A DNA stretch of 64,000 nucleotides from NCBI RefSeq assembly GCF_019880365.1, contig NZ_CP082271.1, forward strand, positions 2,356,001 to 2,420,000, given 5' to 3'. Under the pieces are notes generated by a model. It did no database searches, was not told the origin of the DNA, and saw nothing but the letters and a program-made list of their open reading frames with translations. Made by a program: the position numbers and the translations under genes. This document shows, one piece after another, positions 43,671-52,957 of the stretch (the first letter of the stretch is position 1; each line of letters opens with the position of its first letter). The stretch comes from Pseudomonas sp. DNDY-54 (GTDB taxonomy: Bacteria; Pseudomonadota; Gammaproteobacteria; Pseudomonadales; Pseudomonadaceae).

Positions 43671-43862
43671 TTACTTCGTCAGGCGGCTGCTCAACTGCAT
43701 TCCACCGACGGCAAATGTGCCGCCGACAGTTCCGCCAACTGTGCCACCAACAGTACCGCCCACGGTTCCGCCGACTGTTCCGCCCACCGTTCCACCAACG
43801 GTGCCACCGACAGTGCCGCCAACGGTTCCGCCGATTGTTGAGCTGATGTGATTTGTGTTCAT
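43671..43862 (-). CDS. RiPP-type precursor peptide made of TVGG repeats
   Basis: 63 residues: a short leader (MNTNHISS), one TIGG, nine consecutive TVGG units, then TFAVGGMQLSSRLTK. The ATG at 43862 has AGAGG 8 bp upstream. It contains no Cys, Trp or Tyr, so sactipeptide, lanthipeptide and aromatic cyclophane chemistries do not apply; Thr, Val and Gly are the only residues available in the repeats. The nine units use many different synonymous codons, so the repeat is kept at protein level. First gene of the maturase operon. I do not recognise a named family for it. Confidence 0.8.
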   Translation of the reverse strand: MNTNHISSTIGGTVGGTVGGTVGGTVGGTVGGTVGGTVGGTVGGTVGGTFAVGGMQLSSRLTK

Positions 43863-43927
43863 TAGAAATCCTCTCATAGCCTTCAGGACCGATAGATTCG
43901 GGAGCCCTGGTCATTAGTCGGTATTAG

Positions 43928-43956
43928 CCCAGGTCGATAGAAGGAGCCGACCTGGG
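43928..43956. promoter_or_regulatory. Leader hairpin upstream of the precursor gene
   Basis: Perfect 9-bp stem (CCCAGGTCG / CGACCTGGG) with an 11-base loop, 66-94 bp upstream of the precursor start, probably in its 5' leader. Confidence 0.45.
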
Positions 43957-43970
43957 ACGCAACGGAGCGC

Positions 43971-43989
43971 CGCGAAGCGATGCTTCGCG
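43971..43989. promoter_or_regulatory. Second leader palindrome
   Basis: CGCGAAGC / GCTTCGCG arms with a 3-base loop. With the hairpin at 43928 it sits between the AraC regulator and the precursor; may end the regulator transcript or act in the leader. Confidence 0.4.
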
Positions 43990-44073
43990 AGCAGAACACG
44001 CTGCGGGACCGAGTCTAGAGAGAGGCTATGTGGCGGTATTGAACGATCGTGCAACTTTTAGGAGGGGCAACAA

Positions 44074-44874
44074 TTAGTAGCGTCGGAGCATCTCAAGCCA
44101 CCGCGCCGGAGAGATTCCGTACGCTTTCTTGAAGTGTCGTGTCATATGGCTTTGGTCAGCGAACCCGACATTTAAAGCCACATCGATCAATGGTTGCCCA
44201 AGCAACAATTGCCGTTTCACTTGATCTAATCGCCGCATCGTCAGATATCGATAGGGACTCGTTCCATATAGCGCCCTGAAGTCACGCGACAGGCTCCAAC
44301 GATCCCGGCCGCTGGCAGCTTCGAGTTCATCAAGCGAAATAGTGCTGTCCAGTGCGCTATGAATATATTCGCGGGCCAGTTCAGCTGCGCTGTAGTTAAG
44401 CGTCCGTCGACGTTTTCTTATGCCTGAAACTTGGGCAAGAGCGTCCGCTAAATCGTAGATCGCATCCTCCTCCTCAAGCGGCTCGATCTGGCAGTCCATG
44501 CCCTGCATCAGCGTCTGGGTGGCTGCGTACAGACGTGGATCCCGTGATATCCCGTCGGGTACAAACGGCAACGTGGTTCCGCCTAGGGCTTCCTGCAGCA
44601 GTGCGGGCTCGATATACAAGATCCGGTAGTGAAACCCATCCGTGCTACCTGCTTCACCGTCGTGCAATTCATCGGGATGGATGACGATTGTGCCGCCCGG
44701 CAGGCTGTGTTTCATGCCGTCTCGATAACGGAAACTATGAACCCCCGCAAGGGTGCGACCGACTGCGTAAGTGTCGTGTCGGTGGGGCTCGAAACCAAAG
44801 CCGCCGAAGTACGCTTCCATACGCTCAAGCTTTGTTTGCGGGGCTCGTACCGCCCAATCCTCACCGGCCATCAT
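44074..44874 (-). CDS. AraC family regulator (cupin type) of the TVGG-peptide operon
   Basis: 266 residues from the ATG at 44874, which has AGGAGC just upstream; a second ATG follows at once. N-terminal cupin (FEPHRHDTYAVGRTLAGVHSFRY, IHPDELHDGEAG) and C-terminal AraC domain (SGRDRWSLSRDFRALYGTSPYRYLTMRR and NVGFADQSHMTRHFKKAYGISPARW). The domain plan equals that of the AraC gene paired with the LysE exporter at 13001, a type of regulator that commonly senses an amino acid and turns on its exporter. It lies 211 bp upstream of the precursor on the same strand. Confidence 0.9.
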   Translation of the reverse strand: MMAGEDWAVRAPQTKLERMEAYFGGFGFEPHRHDTYAVGRTLAGVHSFRYRDGMKHSLPGGTIVIHPDELHDGEAGSTDGFHYRILYIEPALLQEALGGTTLPFVPDGISRDPRLYAATQTLMQGMDCQIEPLEEEDAIYDLADALAQVSGIRKRRRTLNYSAAELAREYIHSALDSTISLDELEAASGRDRWSLSRDFRALYGTSPYRYLTMRRLDQVKRQLLLGQPLIDVALNVGFADQSHMTRHFKKAYGISPARWLEMLRRY

Positions 44875-44973
44875 CGTTGCTCCTAGGTGCAGTGGTCGAC
44901 GGAGACCCAGCGTCGCGTCAACCGCTAACGGGTCGCTAGCCCGACCCAACCAATAGAACCGCCAACTGTGTGG

Positions 44974-45090
44974 AAAAAAAGCGCGCAGCTTGAACTACGC
45001 GCCTCTTGTTACAGGCTGGCAAACCTTAGCACGGGCGATAAGGAGCCCCGTTGTAACAGAGCTCGCCTAGACACATCAGGAGGCTTCTGG
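44974..45090 (-). ncRNA. Candidate small RNA ending at a rho-independent terminator
   Basis: On the minus strand a terminator-like stem (GCGCG / CGCGC followed by seven T) ends at ~44974 with no gene directly upstream. Before it lies a structured stretch whose ends pair (CTCTGTTACA with TGTAACAAGAG). A TTGACATATAC element lies upstream near 45100 but a full promoter is not clear. A free-standing sRNA is a reasonable reading; the 5' end is a guess. Confidence 0.3.
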
Positions 45091-45286
45091 CCTCGTATAT
45101 GTCAATCCTAAGCATAACGACCAGAGATGGACAGCCGCGCAGTACACGAACGCGTGAAAGCTTTTTCCTACGGCCGGTGATATCTGTGGCCGTGCGCCGT
45201 GGGCCTTAGCCATGATTCATAGCTGGCTTGGTATAGGCGCTTGCGCTTGCGTTCGTGCGGCCGGCTGATAATCCTGAAGGCACAAA

Positions 45287-45308
45287 AAAGCCCCTATTAC
45301 GGGGCTTT
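45287..45308 (-). terminator. Terminator of the tRNA operon
   Basis: AAAGCCCC / GGGGCTTT stem with a T-run on the minus strand, 44 bp beyond the tRNA-Leu 3' end. Confidence 0.85.
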
Positions 45309-45351
45309 CAGGGATTTCCGAGTCCTCGTGAGAGGCCTTGAAATCATGTGA

Positions 45352-45436
45352 TGGTGCGGACGGAGAGACTCGAACTCTCACACCTTGCGGCGCCAGAACC
45401 TAAATCTGGTGTGTCTACCAATTTCACCACGTCCGC
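45352..45436 (-). tRNA. tRNA-Leu (anticodon TAG)
   Basis: 85 bases including CCA. Acceptor GCGGACG pairs with CGTCCGC; the anticodon loop TTTAGGT is on a CCAGA/TCTGG stem; a long variable arm and GTTCGAGTC T-loop are present, as expected for a class II Leu tRNA. Confidence 0.95.
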
Positions 45437-45450
45437 AAACTTCTAAACGA

Positions 45451-45475
45451 AAACGCCAGGCTGTGCCTGGCGTTT
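45451..45475 (-). terminator. Hairpin between tRNA-His and tRNA-Leu
   Basis: Perfect 11-bp stem AAACGCCAGGC / GCCTGGCGTTT with a 3-base loop; T-rich on the minus strand. May act as an internal attenuator or processing signal in the tRNA transcript. Confidence 0.6.
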
Positions 45476-45482
45476 CGGAATA

Positions 45483-45559
45483 TGGGGTGGACGATGGGGT
45501 TCGAACCCACGACCGCAGGAGCCACAATCCTGTGCTCTACCAACTGAGCTACGCCCACC
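45483..45559 (-). tRNA. tRNA-His (anticodon GTG)
   Basis: 77 bases with the extra 5' G (-1) and CCA encoded. Anticodon GTG in loop ATTGTGG on a CAGG/CCTG stem; T-loop GGTTCGAACCC; discriminator C73 opposite G-1, the identity pair of His tRNAs. Confidence 0.95.
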
Positions 45560-45589
45560 ATATTGCCTTTGCTTGTGCCAGAACCGGAA

Positions 45590-45666
45590 TGGCGCACCCG
45601 GCAGGACTCGAACCTGCGACCATCCGCTTAGAAGGCGGATGCTCTATCCAACTGAGCTACGGGCGC
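45590..45666 (-). tRNA. tRNA-Arg (anticodon TCT)
   Basis: 77 bases with CCA. Acceptor GCGCCCG; anticodon TCT in loop CTTCTAA on a CCGC/GCGG stem; T-loop GGTTCGAGTCC. First tRNA of the cluster. Confidence 0.95.
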
Positions 45667-45773
45667 TTTTATCTGCATTCAATCTGAGCGCAGACTTCAA
45701 GCTCCGGCCAGTGAAGGCTGACCTTCAAAAGCCGTCTTACCCAGCAGCAAGCTGTGCTCGACAAGCGGGGCGA

Positions 45774-45802
45774 ATCTTAATGGTCTGCCTACACCCCGTC
45801 AA
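45774..45802 (-). promoter_or_regulatory. Sigma-70 promoter of the tRNA operon
   Basis: On the minus strand TTGACG, 17-bp spacer, TAAGAT; about 100 bp upstream of the tRNA-Arg 5' end. Near-consensus boxes and spacing make this a firm promoter call. Confidence 0.75.
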
Positions 45803-45935
45803 CAGCCAGGCCAAAAAAATTTCAGCCTGGTAAAGGGGTTACGGGAATCCGGCGTCTCATCGCCTTTGCCGAACGGTATCGTCGTGCGAGAATGCGCGTC
45901 CTTTTTCACTCCTTCTTGATGGTTAATCACGCGTC

Positions 45936-46790
45936 ATGACCGCACAACTTATCGACGGTAAAAAGATCGCTGCCACTATTCGCCAGCAGATTGCCGGCAG
46001 AGTTGCCGAGCGCTCTCAGCAAGGCCTCCGGGTACCCGGCCTGGCAGTGATTCTTGTGGGCACTGACCCGGCCTCGCAGGTCTATGTCGCTCACAAGCGC
46101 AAGGACTGTGAAGAAGTGGGCTTCAAGTCCACCGCTCATGACCTGTCCGCGTCGACCACCCAGGAAGAGTTGCTGAAACTCATCGATCAGCTCAATGACG
46201 ACCCGCTCGTTGATGGCATTCTCGTGCAGCTCCCGCTGCCCAAGCACCTCGACGCATCGCAACTGCTTGAACGCATCCGCCCCGACAAGGACGTTGATGG
46301 ATTCCATCCTTATAACATTGGCCGCCTCGCTCAGCGCATGCCCCTGCTCCGCCCTTGCACGCCAAAAGGGATCATGGCGCTGCTCGAGAGCACAGGCGTC
46401 GACCTTCATGGCCTGAACGCCGTCGTCGTCGGCGCTTCCAATATCGTCGGTCGGCCGATGGCGCTGGAATTATTGCTGGCGGGCTGCACCACTACCGTCA
46501 CCCACCGCTTTACCAATGATCTGGCCGACCATGTCAAACGCGCCGATCTGATCGTGGTAGCGACCGGCATTACTGGGCTGGTAAAAGGCGAGTGGATCAA
46601 GGAGGGGGCTATCGTTATTGATGTGGGCATCAATCGGCAGGCAGACGGCAAGTTGGTTGGGGATGTCGAGTTCGATGCTGCCGTGCAGCGCGCCGGCTGG
46701 ATCACGCCAGTGCCAGGCGGCGTCGGGCCCATGACCCGCGCATGCCTGTTGGAGAACACGCTACATGCCGCGGAGCACTTGCACAGTTAA
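45936..46790 (+). CDS. folD: Bifunctional methylenetetrahydrofolate dehydrogenase / methenyltetrahydrofolate cyclohydrolase
   Basis: 284 residues, standard FolD length. It interconverts 5,10-methylene-, 5,10-methenyl- and 10-formyl-tetrahydrofolate with NADP. Visible are the catalytic Lys in YVAHKRKDCEEVGF, the GILVQLPLPKHL substrate strand, the PCTPKG loop, the NADP motif VVGASNIVGRPMA, and the C-terminal PVPGGVGPMTRACLLENT. Divergent from the tRNA genes and followed by a terminator. Confidence 0.97.
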   Translation: MTAQLIDGKKIAATIRQQIAGRVAERSQQGLRVPGLAVILVGTDPASQVYVAHKRKDCEEVGFKSTAHDLSASTTQEELLKLIDQLNDDPLVDGILVQLPLPKHLDASQLLERIRPDKDVDGFHPYNIGRLAQRMPLLRPCTPKGIMALLESTGVDLHGLNAVVVGASNIVGRPMALELLLAGCTTTVTHRFTNDLADHVKRADLIVVATGITGLVKGEWIKEGAIVIDVGINRQADGKLVGDVEFDAAVQRAGWITPVPGGVGPMTRACLLENTLHAAEHLHS

Positions 46791-46816
46791 TGCGGAAATC
46801 GGCTCCGGGCTAATAA

Positions 46817-46840
46817 AAACGGCACCCTAGGGTGCCGTTT
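46817..46840. terminator. Bidirectional terminator between folD and the glycerol ABC operon
   Basis: Perfect 10-bp stem AAACGGCACC / GGTGCCGTTT, CTAG loop, A-run before and T-rich after, so it can serve both convergent transcripts. Confidence 0.85.
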
Positions 46841-46866
46841 CCTTTTACCGGATGCAGGCGAAAAAC

Positions 46867-48606
<1,740 letters not shown>

Positions 48607-48648
48607 ACACACCTCCTTTGGGTTTTTCGTAAGGATCAGCCCTCAGGC

Positions 48649-48921
48649 TCAACCCCAGCGCATCACTGCAAACAACCAGACGAGAGATAGCGCGGTCGCT
48701 ATCCAGATGCTCCAGTCGGTCAGGCCTATCAGCAGGAGATGCCAATAGGCGCTGCCCAGAAGTCCAATGAACAATCGATCGCCCCGAGTGGTGACGATGG
48801 GTAAAAGGCCTTTTCGAGGCGCGCAGGGACGTCTTAGCTCCCATGCGCTCATAAGTGCCAGCATCACGCCAATCACCGCAAAAAAAGCCGCCGTAGGGGT
48901 CGTCCAGGCCATCCAGTTCAT
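48649..48921 (-). CDS. glpU: DUF2160 small membrane protein (GlpU position)
   Basis: 90 residues with three hydrophobic spans (TPTAAFFAVIGVMLALMSAWE, FIGLLGSAYWHLLLIGL, IWIATALSLVWLFAVM), the DUF2160 family that accompanies glycerol-type ABC importers. It lies between the permease and the binding protein genes, 10 bp from the former. Role within the complex unknown. Confidence 0.85.
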   Translation of the reverse strand: MNWMAWTTPTAAFFAVIGVMLALMSAWELRRPCAPRKGLLPIVTTRGDRLFIGLLGSAYWHLLLIGLTDWSIWIATALSLVWLFAVMRWG

Positions 48922-48931
48922 GAGCGTTCCT

Positions 48932-49732
48932 CTATACCCGGCCCAGGGCGAAGCCCTTGGCGACGTGATTGCGGACGAACCAGATCACCAGCATGCCCGG
49001 AAGAATAGTCAGCACGCCGGCAGCCGCCAGGACGCCCCAGTCAATGCCGGAAGCGGACACGGTGCGCGTCATTACTGAAACGATGGGTTTTGCATCCACC
49101 GACGTCAGCGTGCGTGCCAGCAGGAGCTCGACCCAGGAAAACATGAAGCAGAAGAAGGCTGTCACGCCGATGCCCGAACCAATCAGCGGGATGAAAATCT
49201 TCACGAAGAACTTGGGAAAACTGTAGCCGTCGATGTACGCCGTCTCGTCGATTTCCTTGGGTACGCCGGACATGAAGCCTTCCAGAATCCATACCGCGAG
49301 CGGCACGTTGAACAGGCAATGCGCCAATGCCACCGCAATGTGCGTGTCGAAAAGTCCGATCGACGAATACAGCTGAAAAAACGGCAGCAGAAAAACGGCA
49401 GGCGGGGCCATCCGGTTGGTTAGCAGCCAGAAAAACAGGTGTTTGTCGCCGAGAAAACGGAAGCGGGAAAAGGCGTATGCGGCAGGCAATGCCACGGTCA
49501 GCGAGATGATGGTGTTCAAGCACACGTAGTACAGCGAGTTGATATAGCCGCTATACCAGCTGCGGTCGGTAAAGATCACCTTGTAATTGTCAAACGTGAG
49601 GTCCCGAGGCCATAGCGTCAGCCCTCCAAGAATTTCAGTATTGCTCTTGAACGACATATTGATGAGCCAGTAGATCGGCACCATCAGGAACGCGATGTAG
49701 AGGATCAGTACGACTCGCTTGCGCAGGTTCAT
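48932..49732 (-). CDS. glpQ: ABC transporter permease, glycerol type (GlpQ)
   Basis: 266 residues with six membrane spans and the EAA loop (EIDETAYIDGYSFPKFFVKIFIPL), which docks to the ATPase. I chose the ATG at 49732 because GAAGAGGG lies 8 bp before it; a start at 49762 overlapping glpP is possible. Forms the inner-membrane channel with GlpP. Confidence 0.87.
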   Translation of the reverse strand: MNLRKRVVLILYIAFLMVPIYWLINMSFKSNTEILGGLTLWPRDLTFDNYKVIFTDRSWYSGYINSLYYVCLNTIISLTVALPAAYAFSRFRFLGDKHLFFWLLTNRMAPPAVFLLPFFQLYSSIGLFDTHIAVALAHCLFNVPLAVWILEGFMSGVPKEIDETAYIDGYSFPKFFVKIFIPLIGSGIGVTAFFCFMFSWVELLLARTLTSVDAKPIVSVMTRTVSASGIDWGVLAAAGVLTILPGMLVIWFVRNHVAKGFALGRV

Positions 49733-49745
49733 TAGCAGGCCCTCT

Positions 49746-50605
<860 letters not shown>

Positions 50606-50609
<4 letters not shown>

Positions 50610-51703
50610 GGCCGGTCCTCCACCAGCCGATCATCGGCGTACAGCATCAGCCACTGAGCCGGGAACGTGACCCACGCCAGCTCCCTTGGCACCGCCTGAT
50701 CCTCCGGCAGGCGCGCCTTCAGCAGGTGGCCTTGCAAGCGTAGCGTCAGGATCTTGAACGTCCCGAGGTCCTCCACCCGCACCACCTCGGCCTGCATTCC
50801 GCCGGCCGTGGCTTCGTTGGTTACCTGGACGAACTCTGGACGGATACCGACTTGCAAGCGGCTCGCTGTCAGGTCGGGCAACCGAGCCGCCTGCGCGCCT
50901 GAGAGCTGAAGGTGCAGATCGCCAAAGCCTACGCCGCCCTCCTCGGCCCGCACGTCGATGAGGTTCATTCCCGGGCTACCGACGAAAAAACCGACAAAGG
51001 TGTGCTGTGGTCGCTCGAACAGCTCGCGAGGCGTACCGAACTGGACGATCTGCCCACCATGCATCACGGCGATCTTATCGGCGAAGGTCGAGGCCTCCAG
51101 CTGATCGTGGGTGACGTAGATCATCGTGATGTTGAATTGTTCGTGGATCTGCTTGAGCTTGCGCCGCAACTTCCACTTCAGGTGTGGATCGATGACCGTG
51201 AGCGGCTCGTCGAAAAGGATGGCCGAGACGTCATCCCTTACCAGCCCGCGCCCCATGGAGACCTTCTGCTTCTCATCCGCGGTCAGATTACGGGCTTTGC
51301 GCTTGAGCAGCGGGTGCAGGTCGAGCACCTCGGCAATCTCGTGCACCTTGCTGGTGACTCGCGCTTCCGGCACGCCCTGGTTGCGCAAGGGAAAGGCCAA
51401 ATTGTCGAAGACGGTCATGGTGTCGTACACGACCGGGAACTGGAAAACCTGCGCAATGTTGCGCTGCTCGGGCGTCAGCCGATTCACTTCGCGCGTATCG
51501 AACAGCACCTGACCTTCGGATGGGCTCAGCAAGCCTGAGATGATGTTGAGCAAGGTCGACTTACCGCAGCCGGACGGACCAAGCAGCGCATAAGCACCGC
51601 CCTGCTCCCACACATGATCCATCTCACGGATGGCATAGTCTGCCGCCCCACGTGGTTGCTCGCTGTAACTATGGGCCAGGTTCTGCAAGCGAATCTCTGC
51701 CAT
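50606..51703 (-). CDS. glpT: ABC transporter ATP-binding protein (GlpT) with degenerate signature motif
   Basis: 365 residues. Walker A GPSGCGKSTLL and Walker B AILFDEPL are intact, and a C-terminal TOBE-like domain follows. The C-loop that normally reads LSGGQ is LTADEKQKV here. An intact signature is present in the partner ATPase, so the pair would have one canonical and one degenerate site. ATG at 51703 with GAGGAGAG upstream; 10 bp after glpS. Confidence 0.87.
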
Positions 51704-51713
51704 GACGCTCTCC

Positions 51714-52796
51714 TCAGACGCGTCGAGCCGGTGCCTGGGCCAACTGCCCGGTGGCATCGAACACAAACAGTTTGTGAGTCGGTACGTACACCCGTATCGG
51801 CGAATCCACGGCGTAGTCGTGCAGGCCCTGCAGGTGCAGCACCAGACTGAAGTGGTCGTTGCGCACGTGGAGGAAGGTTTCGGAGCCACTGATTTCCGCG
51901 AGTTCAACGATCCCAGACACCTCAAGATCGTCGTCATTGGATGGCACAAGGCCGATGTGGCTCGGACGAATGCCGAATTGATAGTCGCCTTCGCTCAGAG
52001 TCCGCAGATCCGCATTCAGCGGGAAATGCAGACTGTCCTGAAAGCTGACCTCGTTAGGGCCAATCCTGCCCGGTAGCAGATTGATCGGCGGCTCAGAGAA
52101 CAGCTCGGCACTGAGCATTTGGCTAGGCTGGTGGTACACCTCCGACGTCGGCCCGCTTTGTATCACTCGACCTTCATGCAGCACCGTGGCGGTTCCGCCC
52201 AATGCAAGCGCCTCGTTGGGCTCAGTGGTCGCGTAGACGGCGATGCTGCGACGCGTCTTGAACAGCTCGCGCATTTCCTGCCGGAGCTCTTCACGCAGTT
52301 TGTAGTCGAGGTTGACCAGCGGCTCGTCGAACAGAACAAGATCTGCGTCTTTGACCAGCGCCCGCGCCATCGCAGTGCGCTGCTGCTGGCCGCCCGATAG
52401 CTCCAATGGATGCCGCTGAAGGAACCCTTCGATGTGCAGCATCTCGGCGGTTTCTCGGACCTTGCGCTCAATATCCGTCTTGCCCACGCCAGCCTGCCGC
52501 AGCGGCGAGGCAATATTTTCAAAGACCGTCAGCGTTGGGTAGTTGATGAACTGCTGATAGACCATTGACACGTTGCGCTTGCGCACCGGTACGCCGGTGA
52601 CATCCGCGCCATTCATGAGAATTCGCCCCTTGGTCGGCCTGTCGAGGCCGGCCATGAGCCGCATCAGCGACGTCTTGCCGGACAGGGTCCGGCCGATCAG
52701 CACGTTGAATGAGCCTGGTTCGAAACTCAGGCTCGCATCAGCGATATGCAGTTGGCCGTCTACGGTCTTGGTGACGTGCTCTAGCGTGAGGGACAT
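51714..52796 (-). CDS. glpS: ABC transporter ATP-binding protein (GlpS)
   Basis: 360 residues: Walker A GRTLSGKTSL (an unusual but valid GxxxxGK[ST] form), intact LSGGQQQRTAMARAL signature, Walker B DLVLFDEPL, then a TOBE-like domain. First gene of the operon, ATG at 52796 with AGAAGGG upstream. Works as a heterodimer with GlpT to drive uptake. Operon order S-T-P-Q-U-V equals that of the Rhizobium glycerol importer as I know it. Confidence 0.87.
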   Translation of the reverse strand: MSLTLEHVTKTVDGQLHIADASLSFEPGSFNVLIGRTLSGKTSLMRLMAGLDRPTKGRILMNGADVTGVPVRKRNVSMVYQQFINYPTLTVFENIASPLRQAGVGKTDIERKVRETAEMLHIEGFLQRHPLELSGGQQQRTAMARALVKDADLVLFDEPLVNLDYKLREELRQEMRELFKTRRSIAVYATTEPNEALALGGTATVLHEGRVIQSGPTSEVYHQPSQMLSAELFSEPPINLLPGRIGPNEVSFQDSLHFPLNADLRTLSEGDYQFGIRPSHIGLVPSNDDDLEVSGIVELAEISGSETFLHVRNDHFSLVLHLQGLHDYAVDSPIRVYVPTHKLFVFDATGQLAQAPARRV

Positions 52797-52829
52797 GCTG
52801 CACCCTTCTGATTGTTGTGAAGGGAGCAG

Positions 52830-52845
52830 AGCGAGATCCATGCCA
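52830..52845 (-). promoter_or_regulatory. Sigma-54 promoter of the glycerol ABC operon
   Basis: Minus-strand TGGCATGGATCTCGCT fits the -24/-12 consensus TGGCACnnnnnTTGCW with the exact GG-N10-GC spacing. It would start transcription about 20 bp before the glpS start codon. The divergent neighbour encodes a sigma-54 activator. Confidence 0.7.
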
Positions 52846-52899
52846 GCAGATGGTCAGCGCTCTAGCACGCGGCCCACCGACGGACGAACTGTTGCCAAC

Positions 52900-52957
52900 T
52901 GTTCAAAATGAACAATTATGAACATTGACAGTGAACAGAAATGAACAAGACTGTTCA
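52900..52957. promoter_or_regulatory. Cluster of TGTTCA / TGAACA boxes (putative activator binding sites)
   Basis: Six hexamers: TGTTCA at 52900 and 52952, TGAACA at 52909, 52919, 52932 and 52942. The first two form the perfect palindrome TGTTCAAAATGAACA. They lie 55-115 bp upstream of the sigma-54 promoter and extend over the start of the activator gene, suiting both enhancer and autoregulatory roles. Confidence 0.65.

Larger units (their letters stand above)
44875..45351. other. Intergenic between the AraC gene and the tRNA cluster
   Basis: 477 bp. It contains a terminator (44974-45003), a possible small RNA just upstream of it, and the tRNA terminator at 45287. The remaining sequence shows nothing recognisable. 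Confidence 0.5.

Noticed and set aside
43638..43851. Plus-strand proline-rich reading frame (PPTV repeats) opposite the TVGG peptide
   Set aside because: It is the antisense image of the TVGG repeat; it has no ribosome site and overlaps the maturase gene start region in an unlikely way.
43671..43862. TVGG repeat read as a CRISPR-like or simple microsatellite repeat
   Set aside because: The 12-bp units vary in codons and keep the reading frame, and the gene has a ribosome site and a maturase partner, so it is coding.
45352..45666. Integrated element at the tRNA cluster with an attachment-site duplicate
   Set aside because: I looked for an integrase gene and a copy of a tRNA 3' end in the neighbouring accessory region and saw neither.
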